A DNA stretch of 6,568 bases from CAVHXA01 sp963639765 (GCA_963639765.1 CAVHXA010000092.1:1-6568); one strand, 5' to 3'. Positions 1 through 4,663 are shown, counted from the stretch's first letter. Translations and numbers: made by a program. Notes: generated by a model not told the origin, from the letters alone.

Positions 1-6
1 TAATAT
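1..6 (+). promoter_or_regulatory. Promoter P0, -10 element only (truncated by window start)
   Basis: TAATAT stands at the very first base, 31 bases before the ATG of the first small gene. The same hexamer is the -10 of three complete promoters further on (573-578, 1037-1042, 1695-1700). As in those, a short leader and an AGGAGG ribosome site follow it. The -35 and the GTTATC direct repeats would lie just outside the window. Calling this a fourth copy is inference from the matching position and order of elements. Confidence 0.6.
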
Positions 7-37
7 GTGCTCACAACGAAGCAAGGAGGACATCACC

Positions 38-235
38 ATGAATACACAGCAGGCAATCGCATACGGCAAGCGCGTCGGAGTTCGCTACCACATCTACAAC
101 AGCAAGGGCTGCCTGATGGGCGGCACCAAGACCCTCAGCCGAGCACGCGCCATGATGCGCGAGTTTGAAATAGAAGAGCGCAACAACCCTTGGAGCGACG
201 GCAAGACCAGCTTTGAAATCCGCGAGGTTAAGTAA
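38..235 (+). CDS. Small phage protein of unknown function, 65 aa
   Basis: A 65-residue protein that I do not recognise. The start is ATG at 38, because AAGGAGGA at 23-30 lies seven bases upstream; an earlier in-frame ATG at 5 has no ribosome site and overlaps the promoter. The sequence starts MNTQQAIAYGK. A likely strand segment (VRYHIYN, residues 15-21) is followed by a helix rich in Arg and Glu (TLSRARAMMREFEIEE, about 32-47) and a final strand (SFEIREV). There is no signal peptide or membrane segment, so it should be cytoplasmic. It shares one transcript with the next gene, which begins 29 bases later with no terminator between, driven by the truncated promoter at the window edge. A role as a phage accessory gene is inferred only from context. 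Confidence 0.75.
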   Translation: MNTQQAIAYGKRVGVRYHIYNSKGCLMGGTKTLSRARAMMREFEIEERNNPWSDGKTSFEIREVK

Positions 236-264
236 TCACCAACGACCGGAAGGAGGACACCACC

Positions 265-444
265 ATGACCCGAAAACAGCTTCAGCAGATCCAAGAGCAG
301 CTGCCCGCAGGCGAAACCATCGACCGCATGTACCAAGCCTTCGAGGGCGACATTCGCGTGATCACCAGGGACGAAAACGGATGCGAGATCCGCTACACCA
401 CCCGCTTCGATGCGGACGACAACGTGACCATCAGGCATTTTTGA
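265..444 (+). CDS. Very small phage protein of unknown function, 59 aa
   Basis: A 59-codon reading frame from ATG 265 to TGA 442-444. It is supported by a strong ribosome site (AAGGAGGA, 250-257) seven bases before the ATG and by the intrinsic terminator that follows 20 bases after the stop. The N-terminus (MTRKQLQQIQEQLPAGETID) looks helical. The rest (IRVITRDENG, EIRYTTRFD, VTIRHF) alternates like a small beta sheet with turn residues DENG and DADDN. It has one Cys (position 40) and no membrane segment or signal peptide. It is the second gene of a two-gene cassette with the 65-aa protein. I recognise no family. A small beta-rich phage protein could be a protein-binding inhibitor, but nothing in the sequence shows that. 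Confidence 0.7.
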   Translation: MTRKQLQQIQEQLPAGETIDRMYQAFEGDIRVITRDENGCEIRYTTRFDADDNVTIRHF

Positions 445-463
445 GCGAGCAGGACCGAGAAAA

Positions 464-489
464 ACCGAGCGCCTTCGGGCGCTTTCGGT
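464..489. terminator. Intrinsic terminator T1, probably bidirectional
   Basis: The core hairpin is AGCGCC-TTCG-GGCGCT (468-483), a six-pair stem closed by a UUCG tetraloop. It is extended by ACCG (464-467) pairing with CGGT (486-489) across a TT bulge. An outer GACCGA (453-458) can also pair with TCGGTC (485-490). On the plus strand the T-run after the stem is poor. On the minus strand the same hairpin is followed by five T's (complement of 460-464), so it reads as a better terminator in that direction. Confidence 0.7.
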
Positions 490-510
490 CATTGTACGGC
501 ATCCTTTTTC

Positions 511-614
511 CGCGTCCGCCTGCTGTGTGATAGTTATCCGTCAGTTATCTTGCTATATGTGCGAGACGACGGTAATATGCACATACCGCAAGGGAAAAAG
601 CAAACAGCAGGAGG
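511..614 (+). repeat. 104-bp control-region repeat, copy 1
   Basis: This stretch aligns without gaps to 975-1078 (offset 464) with ten mismatches by hand count, about 90% identity. It spans the GTTATC direct repeats, the promoter, the untranslated leader and the ribosome site. The similarity ends abruptly at the start of the coding sequence: the two genes behind it are unrelated at the protein level. A shorter, more diverged third copy lies at 1655-1716. Confidence 0.9.
533..578 (+). promoter_or_regulatory. Promoter P1 with tandem GTTATC operator-like repeats
   Basis: GTTATC at 533-538 and again at 544-549 are direct repeats with an 11-bp period. They abut a TTGCTA -35 (550-555), a 17-bp spacer and a TAATAT -10 (573-578). 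Both core hexamers match the sigma-70/sigma-A consensus at four of six positions, so the core is moderate and could depend on an activator bound at the repeats. The predicted start of transcription is near 585. The module serves the 102-aa gene starting at 623. The assignment as promoter rests on correct spacing and on conservation in three complete copies. Confidence 0.75.
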
Positions 615-622
615 CAACCACC

Positions 623-931
623 ATGAAGAGAGCAGAACGCAGCGAGTACACCACCATCAAGAACAGCCTGAAGAAGCACGAGCTTGGCTACGGCACGACC
701 CTGACGATCCGGACGGACGCAAGCGCGGAATACAAGCACGCACTCCACGACCTCTACACCAACCTTGGCTTCCACCCCGCAGACATCAAGGTGGACACCC
801 ACCGCTTCGACGAAAAAGAACGGGTCATCTACATCTTCGGCAGAACATGGAAGCTGCACAGCGAGGATCGCCCTTGGACGGAGCTTTACACGCAGAACGA
901 GCTTCAAGCCCTCGCAGCCGCCCTCGACTGA
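623..931 (+). CDS. Small phage protein of unknown function, 102 aa
   Basis: The start is ATG 623, eight bases after AGGAGG (609-614); the in-frame codons further upstream run back through the promoter and are not translated. The 102-residue product begins MKRAERSEYTTIKNSLKKHE, a basic helical stretch. Next come a strand (TTLTIRTD, about 25-32), a helix (EYKHALHDLYTNLGF, about 36-50) and two strands (DIKVDTH, RVIYIFGRTWKL). A helical acidic end (WTELYTQNELQALAAALD) closes it. This is a plausible compact alpha/beta cytoplasmic domain with no transmembrane segment. It is the only gene in its cassette, with promoter P1 before and terminator T2 fourteen bases after the stop. I recognise no family and assign no function. 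The dedicated promoter and terminator suggest a moron-type accessory gene. Confidence 0.8.
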   Translation: MKRAERSEYTTIKNSLKKHELGYGTTLTIRTDASAEYKHALHDLYTNLGFHPADIKVDTHRFDEKERVIYIFGRTWKLHSEDRPWTELYTQNELQALAAALD

Positions 932-944
932 CGGATTCCACCCC

Positions 945-963
945 GGCGCCTTCGGGCGCTTTT
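945..963 (+). terminator. Intrinsic terminator T2
   Basis: GGCGCC (945-950), TTCG loop (951-954) and GGCGCT (955-960) form a five-pair GC stem plus one G-U pair. TTTCTT follows, a usable U-tract. The loop and stem are the same as in T1 and T3. The hairpin begins 13 bases after the stop of the 102-aa gene and separates it from promoter P2. Confidence 0.85.
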
Positions 964-974
964 CTTGTCTTTCC

Positions 975-1078
975 CGCGTCCATCTGCCGTGTGATAGTTA
1001 TCCGTCTGTTATCTTGCTATGTGTGCGGGATGATGGTAATATGCACATACCGAAAGGGAAAAAACAAACAGCAGGAGG
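975..1078 (+). repeat. 104-bp control-region repeat, copy 2
   Basis: Ungapped partner of 511-614, with ten differences. The changes cluster in the spacer between -35 and -10 and outside the GTTATC hexamers. Both GTTATC copies, the -35, the -10 and the ribosome site are identical in the two copies. That pattern fits selection on the protein-binding positions. Confidence 0.9.
997..1042 (+). promoter_or_regulatory. Promoter P2 with tandem GTTATC repeats
   Basis: GTTATC at 997-1002 and 1008-1013, TTGCTA -35 at 1014-1019, 17-bp spacer, TAATAT -10 at 1037-1042. The architecture is identical base for base in spacing to P1 and P3. It drives the 158-aa gene starting at 1088. Confidence 0.75.
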
Positions 1079-1087
1079 GCGAAGACC

Positions 1088-1564
1088 ATGTTGAAGGACA
1101 ACGCATTTTTCATGGAGATGAAGGAGATCGGACACGCTTGGGAGGAGCGCCGCGTAGAGCGCAGAGAGCGCAAAACGAAGATCATCGACAAGTACGGCTG
1201 GGACAGCGAAGAGCTGGAAGCCTGGTACGTCGAGGACAATGCGGACAAGTTCCCCTTCACCAGAGGCGAGAGGAAAGCCTACACCGCATGGGCAGAAAGC
1301 CTGAACCGCGACGAGGTTGGGCTTGAGATGAGCGAGTTCCTTTTTGAGGACGAGGTTCACGACTTCATCGCGACCCTGCGCAAGGCGGGCATCCACAGCT
1401 TCATCTACACCAACAACAGCACGGCGGTCATGGAGAACATTCACGCCTTTGCCGCTGAATGCTTTGGAATAACCTGCCTTTGCAACGCCGTCCGCCACGA
1501 AAACCGCTGGGGCGAAGAACAGACCTACGAAGTGCACGGCATCCGCTTTCAGGACGCACTGTGA
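1088..1564 (+). CDS. Phage protein of unknown function, 158 aa, with C-terminal alpha/beta domain
   Basis: ATG 1088 follows AGGAGGG (1073-1079) by eight bases. The first half (about 1-80) is charged and helical, with many Arg, Glu and Lys (HAWEERRVERRERKTK at 17-32) and a FTRGERKAYTAW segment at 57-68. The second half (about 82-158) looks like a separate domain: helix EDEVHDFIATLRKAG, strand HSFIYTN, then STAVMENIHAFAAEC, a helix that starts at a Ser-Thr turn. I have the impression that the C-terminal pattern (YTxxST, MExxH) recurs in uncharacterised proteins of gut Clostridia mobile elements, but I cannot name the family with confidence. It has four Cys and no membrane segment or signal. It is a single-gene cassette between P2 and terminator T3. 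A long reading frame on the opposite strand over the same region is a shadow: it lacks a ribosome site. Confidence 0.82.
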   Translation: MLKDNAFFMEMKEIGHAWEERRVERRERKTKIIDKYGWDSEELEAWYVEDNADKFPFTRGERKAYTAWAESLNRDEVGLEMSEFLFEDEVHDFIATLRKAGIHSFIYTNNSTAVMENIHAFAAECFGITCLCNAVRHENRWGEEQTYEVHGIRFQDAL

Positions 1565-1589
1565 GGGCACTTCCGACCGACCAAATCCT

Positions 1590-1609
1590 GAGCGCCTTCG
1601 GGCGCTTTT
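1590..1609 (+). terminator. Intrinsic terminator T3
   Basis: AGCGCC (1591-1596), TTCG (1597-1600) and GGCGCT (1601-1606) form a perfect six-pair stem with a UUCG loop. G1590 can pair with T1607, and a TTTTC tract follows. It lies 25 bases after the stop of the 158-aa gene. The 16-base hairpin is identical to that of T1. Confidence 0.85.
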
Positions 1610-1654
1610 CTCGTCCCTACGTCAGCTTTTCTCATGCTTCCTCCCTGTGCAGGA

Positions 1655-1700
1655 GTTATCCAAGTGTTATCTTGCTATATGTGCGGGATGACGGTAATAT
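1655..1700 (+). promoter_or_regulatory. Promoter P3 with tandem GTTATC repeats
   Basis: GTTATC at 1655-1660 and 1666-1671, TTGCTA -35 at 1672-1677, 17-bp spacer, TAATAT -10 at 1695-1700. Over 1655-1716 it has seven differences from 997-1058. The five bases between the two hexamers differ in three positions (CAAGT against CGTCT), while both hexamers are unchanged, which marks the hexamers as the functional part. It drives the 79-aa gene. It is the last recognisable promoter before the terminase genes. Confidence 0.75.
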
Positions 1701-1713
1701 GCACACAACGAAA

Positions 1714-1726
1714 GGGGAACAGCCCC
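1714..1726 (+). other. Small hairpin in the P3 leader
   Basis: GGGG (1714-1717), loop AACAG, CCCC (1723-1726), in the untranslated leader just upstream of the ribosome site. The other leaders lack it: they have an A-rich stretch here. It might stabilise the 5' end or may be chance. Confidence 0.35.
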
Positions 1727-1733
1727 TGCGATG

Positions 1734-1740
1734 AGAGGAG
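1734..1740 (+). promoter_or_regulatory. Ribosome binding site that decides the start of the 79-aa gene
   Basis: AGAGGAG at 1734-1740 lies eight bases before ATG 1749. An in-frame ATG at 1731 overlaps this site and has no ribosome site of its own, so 1749 is the start. Confidence 0.7.
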
Positions 1741-1748
1741 AAACGACC

Positions 1749-1988
1749 ATGTGGCGAGAAGGAACGATTGAGATACCGAACAGCGAAGGACAGAAGGTGC
1801 CGGTTTACTGCTGGGTCAAGAGCTTTGACGAGCCCAGCGAATGGGGACTTGAAGAAGGCAGGATTTCAAAGCTGATGCTCAAGCAGGACGGCAAAGTGGT
1901 TTACAATTTTGACCGCGGCGAGGACATTGCCCCGCAAACGCCGGAAGCGGAAGCCGCCCTTGCCATCCTGATGGAAAAGTACAACTAA
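1749..1988 (+). CDS. Small conserved-type phage protein, 79 aa, function unknown
   Basis: A 79-residue acidic protein starting MWREGTIEIP. Strands VPVYCWVKSF (about 17-26) and SKLMLKQDGKVVYNFDRG (about 45-62) surround a loop with EPSEWGLEEGRIS. A C-terminal helix (PEAEAALAILMEKYN) ends it. The combination WVK-F-EPS-x-x-G-x-x-x-GRISKL and a DRG motif resembles small uncharacterised proteins I associate with Firmicutes phages and mobile elements. I do not assign a family name or function. It has no signal or membrane segment. It is the last gene of the cassette array, driven by P3 and followed 17 bases after its stop by a strong hairpin terminator that stands between it and the small terminase gene. 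Confidence 0.82.
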   Translation: MWREGTIEIPNSEGQKVPVYCWVKSFDEPSEWGLEEGRISKLMLKQDGKVVYNFDRGEDIAPQTPEAEAALAILMEKYN

Positions 1989-2005
1989 AGGAAAAACACA
2001 CGACA

Positions 2006-2038
2006 GAATCTTCGGAGCAATCCGGAGGTTCTTTTCTT
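2006..2038 (+). terminator. Intrinsic terminator T4 directly upstream of terS
   Basis: GAATCTTCGGA (2006-2016), GCAA loop (2017-2020) and TCCGGAGGTTC (2021-2031) form an 11-pair stem with two G-U pairs and a GNRA-type tetraloop, followed by TTTTCTT (2032-2038). Its stem and loop differ from T1-T3. The ribosome site of the small terminase gene begins three bases after the U-tract, so any transcript from P3 must pass this hairpin to reach the packaging genes. Confidence 0.85.
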
Positions 2039-2054
2039 ATGAGGAGGATGCGAT

Positions 2055-2519
2055 ATGGCTGTACGAGGACGAAAGCCCAAGCCCACGGCGCTTAGGGAGC
2101 TTGAGGGCAATCCCGGTCATAGACCCATGAACAAGGATGAGCCCAAGCCCAAGAGCAAGGCACTGGCCTGCCCCAACAGCCTGAGCAAGGAAGCTAAGAA
2201 GGAATGGCGGCGCCTTTGCAAGGAGATGGAGCAGCAGGGCGTGCTGACCGGCTGGGATATGCGCATATTCGAGCACTACTGCGATTCATACGCCAAGTGG
2301 AAGGAAGCCACGGATTTTCTGAACCAGCGCGGCCTGTTTTATATCACGCCGTCCGGTTATCCGCAGCAGTTTCCGCAGGTGCAGATCGCGCAGAAATACT
2401 CTGTGCTCATGCACAAGTACGCGCAGGAGCTGGGCTTGACCCCGGCGGCGCGCAGCAGGCTCATCGCCGGTAAGGACGGAAAGGATCGGGATGAGATGGA
2501 AGATTTGCTGGAGGATTGA
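2055..2519 (+). CDS. terS: Phage terminase small subunit, P27 family
   Basis: The protein is 154 aa, normal for P27-type small terminases. These form a ring that recognises the phage packaging site and hands the DNA to the large terminase. The N-terminus (MAVRGRKPKPTALRELEGNPG) carries the typical GRKPKP and GNPGHRP-x-N-x-x-EP segment of the family (about 4-30). A helical core follows (SLSKEAKKEWRRLCKEMEQQ at 42-61, then DMRIFEHYCDSYAKWKEATDFL). Next come the region with PQVQIAQKYSVLMHKYAQELGLTPAARSRL (about 107-136) and an acidic tail that probably contacts TerL. GAGGAGG (2041-2047) lies seven bases before ATG 2055. Only two bases separate its stop from the terL ATG, so the two are translationally coupled. 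The DNA-recognition role is family knowledge. Confidence 0.93.
   Translation: MAVRGRKPKPTALRELEGNPGHRPMNKDEPKPKSKALACPNSLSKEAKKEWRRLCKEMEQQGVLTGWDMRIFEHYCDSYAKWKEATDFLNQRGLFYITPSGYPQQFPQVQIAQKYSVLMHKYAQELGLTPAARSRLIAGKDGKDRDEMEDLLED
2510..2514 (+). promoter_or_regulatory. Ribosome binding site that decides the terL start
   Basis: GGAGG at 2510-2514, inside the last codons of terS, is seven bases before ATG 2522. A TTG at 2516 opens the frame two codons earlier but is only one base from this site, so ATG 2522 is the better start. Confidence 0.75.
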
Positions 2520-2521
2520 GC

Positions 2522-4630
2522 ATGGCGGAGCAAGATGTAAGACCCAAGGACATACCTAAACTGGAAAAATACGAACCAACGCGCTTCATGCTGCCGACTT
2601 CGCACTACGATGCGGAGAAGGCGGACAAGGCCGTGAAGTTCATTGAGATGCTTCGCCATACCAAAGGCAAGTGGGCGGGAGAACGCTTCTGGCTGTTTCC
2701 CTGGCAGGAACAGGCCATCCGCGACATCTTCGGTGTCGTAGACGAGAACGGCAAGCGCCAGTTCCGCACGGCGTATATCGAGATCCCGAAGAAGAACGGC
2801 AAACAGCTGGCGCTGGATACGCCGATTCCAACACCGGACGGCTTCACCACCATGGGCAATCTTATGGTCGGCGACACGGTTTTTGACGAGAAAGGCGAAC
2901 CTTGCCATGTGGTTGCGAAGAGCCCCATCGACGACACCGAGCAGGCCTACAAGCTCACGTTCAAGGACGGAAGCTCCATTGTTGCCGGAGCGCGACATCT
3001 GTGGGATTGCGAATATATCTACGGCAAACGTAAGAGCGTGGAATGGAACAGCGAAACCATCTATCAAAAGACAATGGCGTATCGGCGAAAGCACGGCGAT
3101 CAGAAATCCGTTATTCGCATACCCGTCTGCCAGAAGTTTAAACCGGAGGACACTGCGCCCGACTACCACTACCTGCTGGACATTCAGCCGGTTCCATACC
3201 AGGTCAAGATGCAGTGCATCCAAGTAGACAGCCCAAGTCACCTGTATTTGGCGGGGCGTTCAATGGTTCCGACCCACAACAGCGAATTGGCTGCTGCGGT
3301 CGCGCTGTATTTGCTCTACGCAGACGGCGAAGCATCGCCTGAAGTCTATGGCGCTGCGGCGGACCGTCAGCAGGCATCCATCGTCTTTGATGTCAGCAAA
3401 CAGATGGTCGATATGGCACCATCGCTCATGAAACGCTCCAAGATCATGTCAGCAGGCAAGCGCATCGTCAATTACCGCAACTCAGGTTTTTACCAAGTGC
3501 TGTCCGCTGAAGTCGGCACGAAGCACGGCTTGAACGTGTCCGGTCTGGTGTTCGACGAGCTGCACACCCAGCCCAATCGCCAACTCTACGACGTTCTAAC
3601 CAAGGGCTCAGGTGATGCGCGAGAACAGCCGCTGTACTTCCTGATCACCACGGCGGGCACGGATCGCGAGAGCATTTGCTACGAAGTTCATACCAAAGCC
3701 GTGGACATACTTGCCGGACGCAGGATCGATCACACTTTCTACCCCGTGGTTTACGGTCTGTCGGATGACGATGACTGGACGGACGAGAACAATTGGCGCA
3801 AGGCAAATCCGTCACTGGGGCAGACCATCCAGATTGAGCGCGTGCGTGATATGTTCCAGGAGGCAGTGGATAATCCCGCCGAAGAGAACGTGTTCAAGCA
3901 GCTGCGACTCAATATGTGGGTGTCTTCCCTGACGCGCTTCATTCCGGAACAGATATACGACCTTGGCAATATTCCCATCGACATGGAATCGCTCAAAGGC
4001 AGGGACTGCTACGGCGGACTTGACCTGTCGAGCACCGGAGACATTACGGCATTCGTCCTTATGTTCCCGCCGCGAAACGAAGCGGAGAAGTACATCATGC
4101 TGCCGTTCTTCTGGATACCGGAGGATACGATCCCACTGCGAGTGCGCAGATCCTCCGTTCCATACGATGTCTGGCAAAAGCAAGGCTTCATCAACGCGAC
4201 CGAAGGCAACGTGATTCACTACGGCTTCATTGAAAAGTTTATCGAGGAGTTGGGTCAGAAATACCACATCTGCGAGATTGCCTTTGACCGCTGGGGTGCA
4301 ACCCAGATGGTGCAGGACTTGGAGGACATGGGCTTTACGGTCGTGCCCTTCGGACAAGGCTTCAAAGATATGAGTCCGCCCACCAAGGAATTCTACAAAC
4401 TCCTTATGGAAGGCAGAATCATTCATGGCGGTCATCCGGTCATGCGGTGGATGGCGGGCAATGTGGTGGTAGACCAAGACCCCGCCGGAAACATCAAGTG
4501 TAACAAGGCAAAGAGTGCTGAAAAGATAGACGGCATCGTGGCTGCAATTATGGCGCTGGATCGCTGCATCCGACACGAGCAGCAGGGCAGCGTATATGAT
4601 GATCCTGACCACAATCTGGTCGTGTTTTAG
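2522..4630 (+). CDS. terL: Phage terminase large subunit (HK97-type) interrupted by a class 3 intein
   Basis: The motor ATPase and nuclease that packages phage DNA through the portal. The precursor is 702 aa; removing the intein (residues 95-253) leaves 543 aa, a normal length for this family. ATPase domain: WLFPWQEQAIRDIFG (about 57-71) is the adenine-binding region. The Walker A loop PKKNGK-S is split by the intein between Lys94 and Ser254. Walker B is GLVFDE (341-346), and LITTAGT (about 374-380) is the coupling motif. Nuclease domain of RNase H fold: GGLDLSSTGD with Asp501, IAFDRWG with Asp589, and KIDGIVAAIMALDR with Asp670 as the likely metal-binding acids. All key motifs are present after splicing. 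Unspliced protein should have no working P-loop. The start is ATG 2522 (numbering used here). The portal gene follows after 33 bases. A single frame runs through the insert, so this is not a broken gene. Confidence 0.95.
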   Translation: MAEQDVRPKDIPKLEKYEPTRFMLPTSHYDAEKADKAVKFIEMLRHTKGKWAGERFWLFPWQEQAIRDIFGVVDENGKRQFRTAYIEIPKKNGKQLALDTPIPTPDGFTTMGNLMVGDTVFDEKGEPCHVVAKSPIDDTEQAYKLTFKDGSSIVAGARHLWDCEYIYGKRKSVEWNSETIYQKTMAYRRKHGDQKSVIRIPVCQKFKPEDTAPDYHYLLDIQPVPYQVKMQCIQVDSPSHLYLAGRSMVPTHNSELAAAVALYLLYADGEASPEVYGAAADRQQASIVFDVSKQMVDMAPSLMKRSKIMSAGKRIVNYRNSGFYQVLSAEVGTKHGLNVSGLVFDELHTQPNRQLYDVLTKGSGDAREQPLYFLITTAGTDRESICYEVHTKAVDILAGRRIDHTFYPVVYGLSDDDDWTDENNWRKANPSLGQTIQIERVRDMFQEAVDNPAEENVFKQLRLNMWVSSLTRFIPEQIYDLGNIPIDMESLKGRDCYGGLDLSSTGDITAFVLMFPPRNEAEKYIMLPFFWIPEDTIPLRVRRSSVPYDVWQKQGFINATEGNVIHYGFIEKFIEELGQKYHICEIAFDRWGATQMVQDLEDMGFTVVPFGQGFKDMSPPTKEFYKLLMEGRIIHGGHPVMRWMAGNVVVDQDPAGNIKCNKAKSAEKIDGIVAAIMALDRCIRHEQQGSVYDDPDHNLVVF
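2804..3280 (+). other. Class 3 mini-intein within TerL (159 aa, no endonuclease)
   Basis: Precursor residues 95-253, 477 bp in frame. Block A is QLALDTPIPTPDGF, then MGNLMVGDTVFDE: a classic intein start but with Gln in place of Cys or Ser. Block B is DGSSIVAGARHLW, with His159 at position B:10 and Trp161 at B:12; the usual B:7 Thr is Gly. Block F is KMQCIQVDSPSHLYLAG, with Cys232 at F:4. Block G is MVPTHN followed by Ser, with Thr251 at G:5, penultimate His252, terminal Asn253 and Ser254 as the +1 nucleophile. Trp, Cys and Thr at these three places are the known signature of class 3 inteins. In these, the block F Cys rather than residue 1 attacks the N-terminal splice junction. Only about 60 residues lie between blocks B and F and no LAGLIDADG or HNH motif is seen, so there is no homing endonuclease. 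Junctions are exact: removal restores NGK-SELAAAV. Confidence 0.92.
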
Positions 4631-4663
4631 CGTAGCAAACACTATCGACGGAGGAAATACTAC

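Noticed and set aside
534..542. TTATCC followed by other bases in the promoter repeats looked like DnaA boxes (replication origin iterons).
   Set aside because: The copies match the TTATCCACA consensus at only 6-7 of 9 positions. The second hexamer of each pair continues TTATCTTGC, and each pair sits at fixed distance from a -35 and -10, so promoter sites explain them better.
550..1326. A 258-codon plus-strand frame running across two of the small genes.
   Set aside because: It passes through a terminator and a promoter and is Arg, Pro and Gly rich as expected for an off-frame reading. The 102-aa and 158-aa genes in other frames have proper ribosome sites.
998..1570. A 190-codon minus-strand frame opposite the 158-aa gene.
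   Set aside because: No ribosome site at its start. It is the antisense shadow of a gene with AGGAGGG, promoter and terminator on the plus strand.
511..1716. Regularly repeated segments considered as a CRISPR array.
   Set aside because: Repeats are about 60-104 bp, spaced 460-660 bp apart, contain promoters and are separated by genes.
1960..1988. TTGCCA at 1960-1965 as -35 of a terS promoter.
   Set aside because: The hexamer 17 bp downstream (AACTAA) matches only two of six -10 positions, and any transcript would still meet the terminator at 2006-2038.
2516..2521. TTG start for TerL two codons upstream.
   Set aside because: It is only one base from the GGAGG; ATG 2522 has normal spacing.
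2357..3241. Long minus-strand frames opposite terS/terL (also 3812-4642).
   Set aside because: They mirror the well-recognised terminase coding sequence, have no ribosome site and show no domain I recognise.
2804..3280. Possibility that TerL is a pseudogene or that the insert is a dead intein because Cys1 is missing.
   Set aside because: The frame is intact, both splice junctions restore the P-loop exactly, and the Trp-Cys-Thr set of class 3 inteins replaces the need for Cys1.
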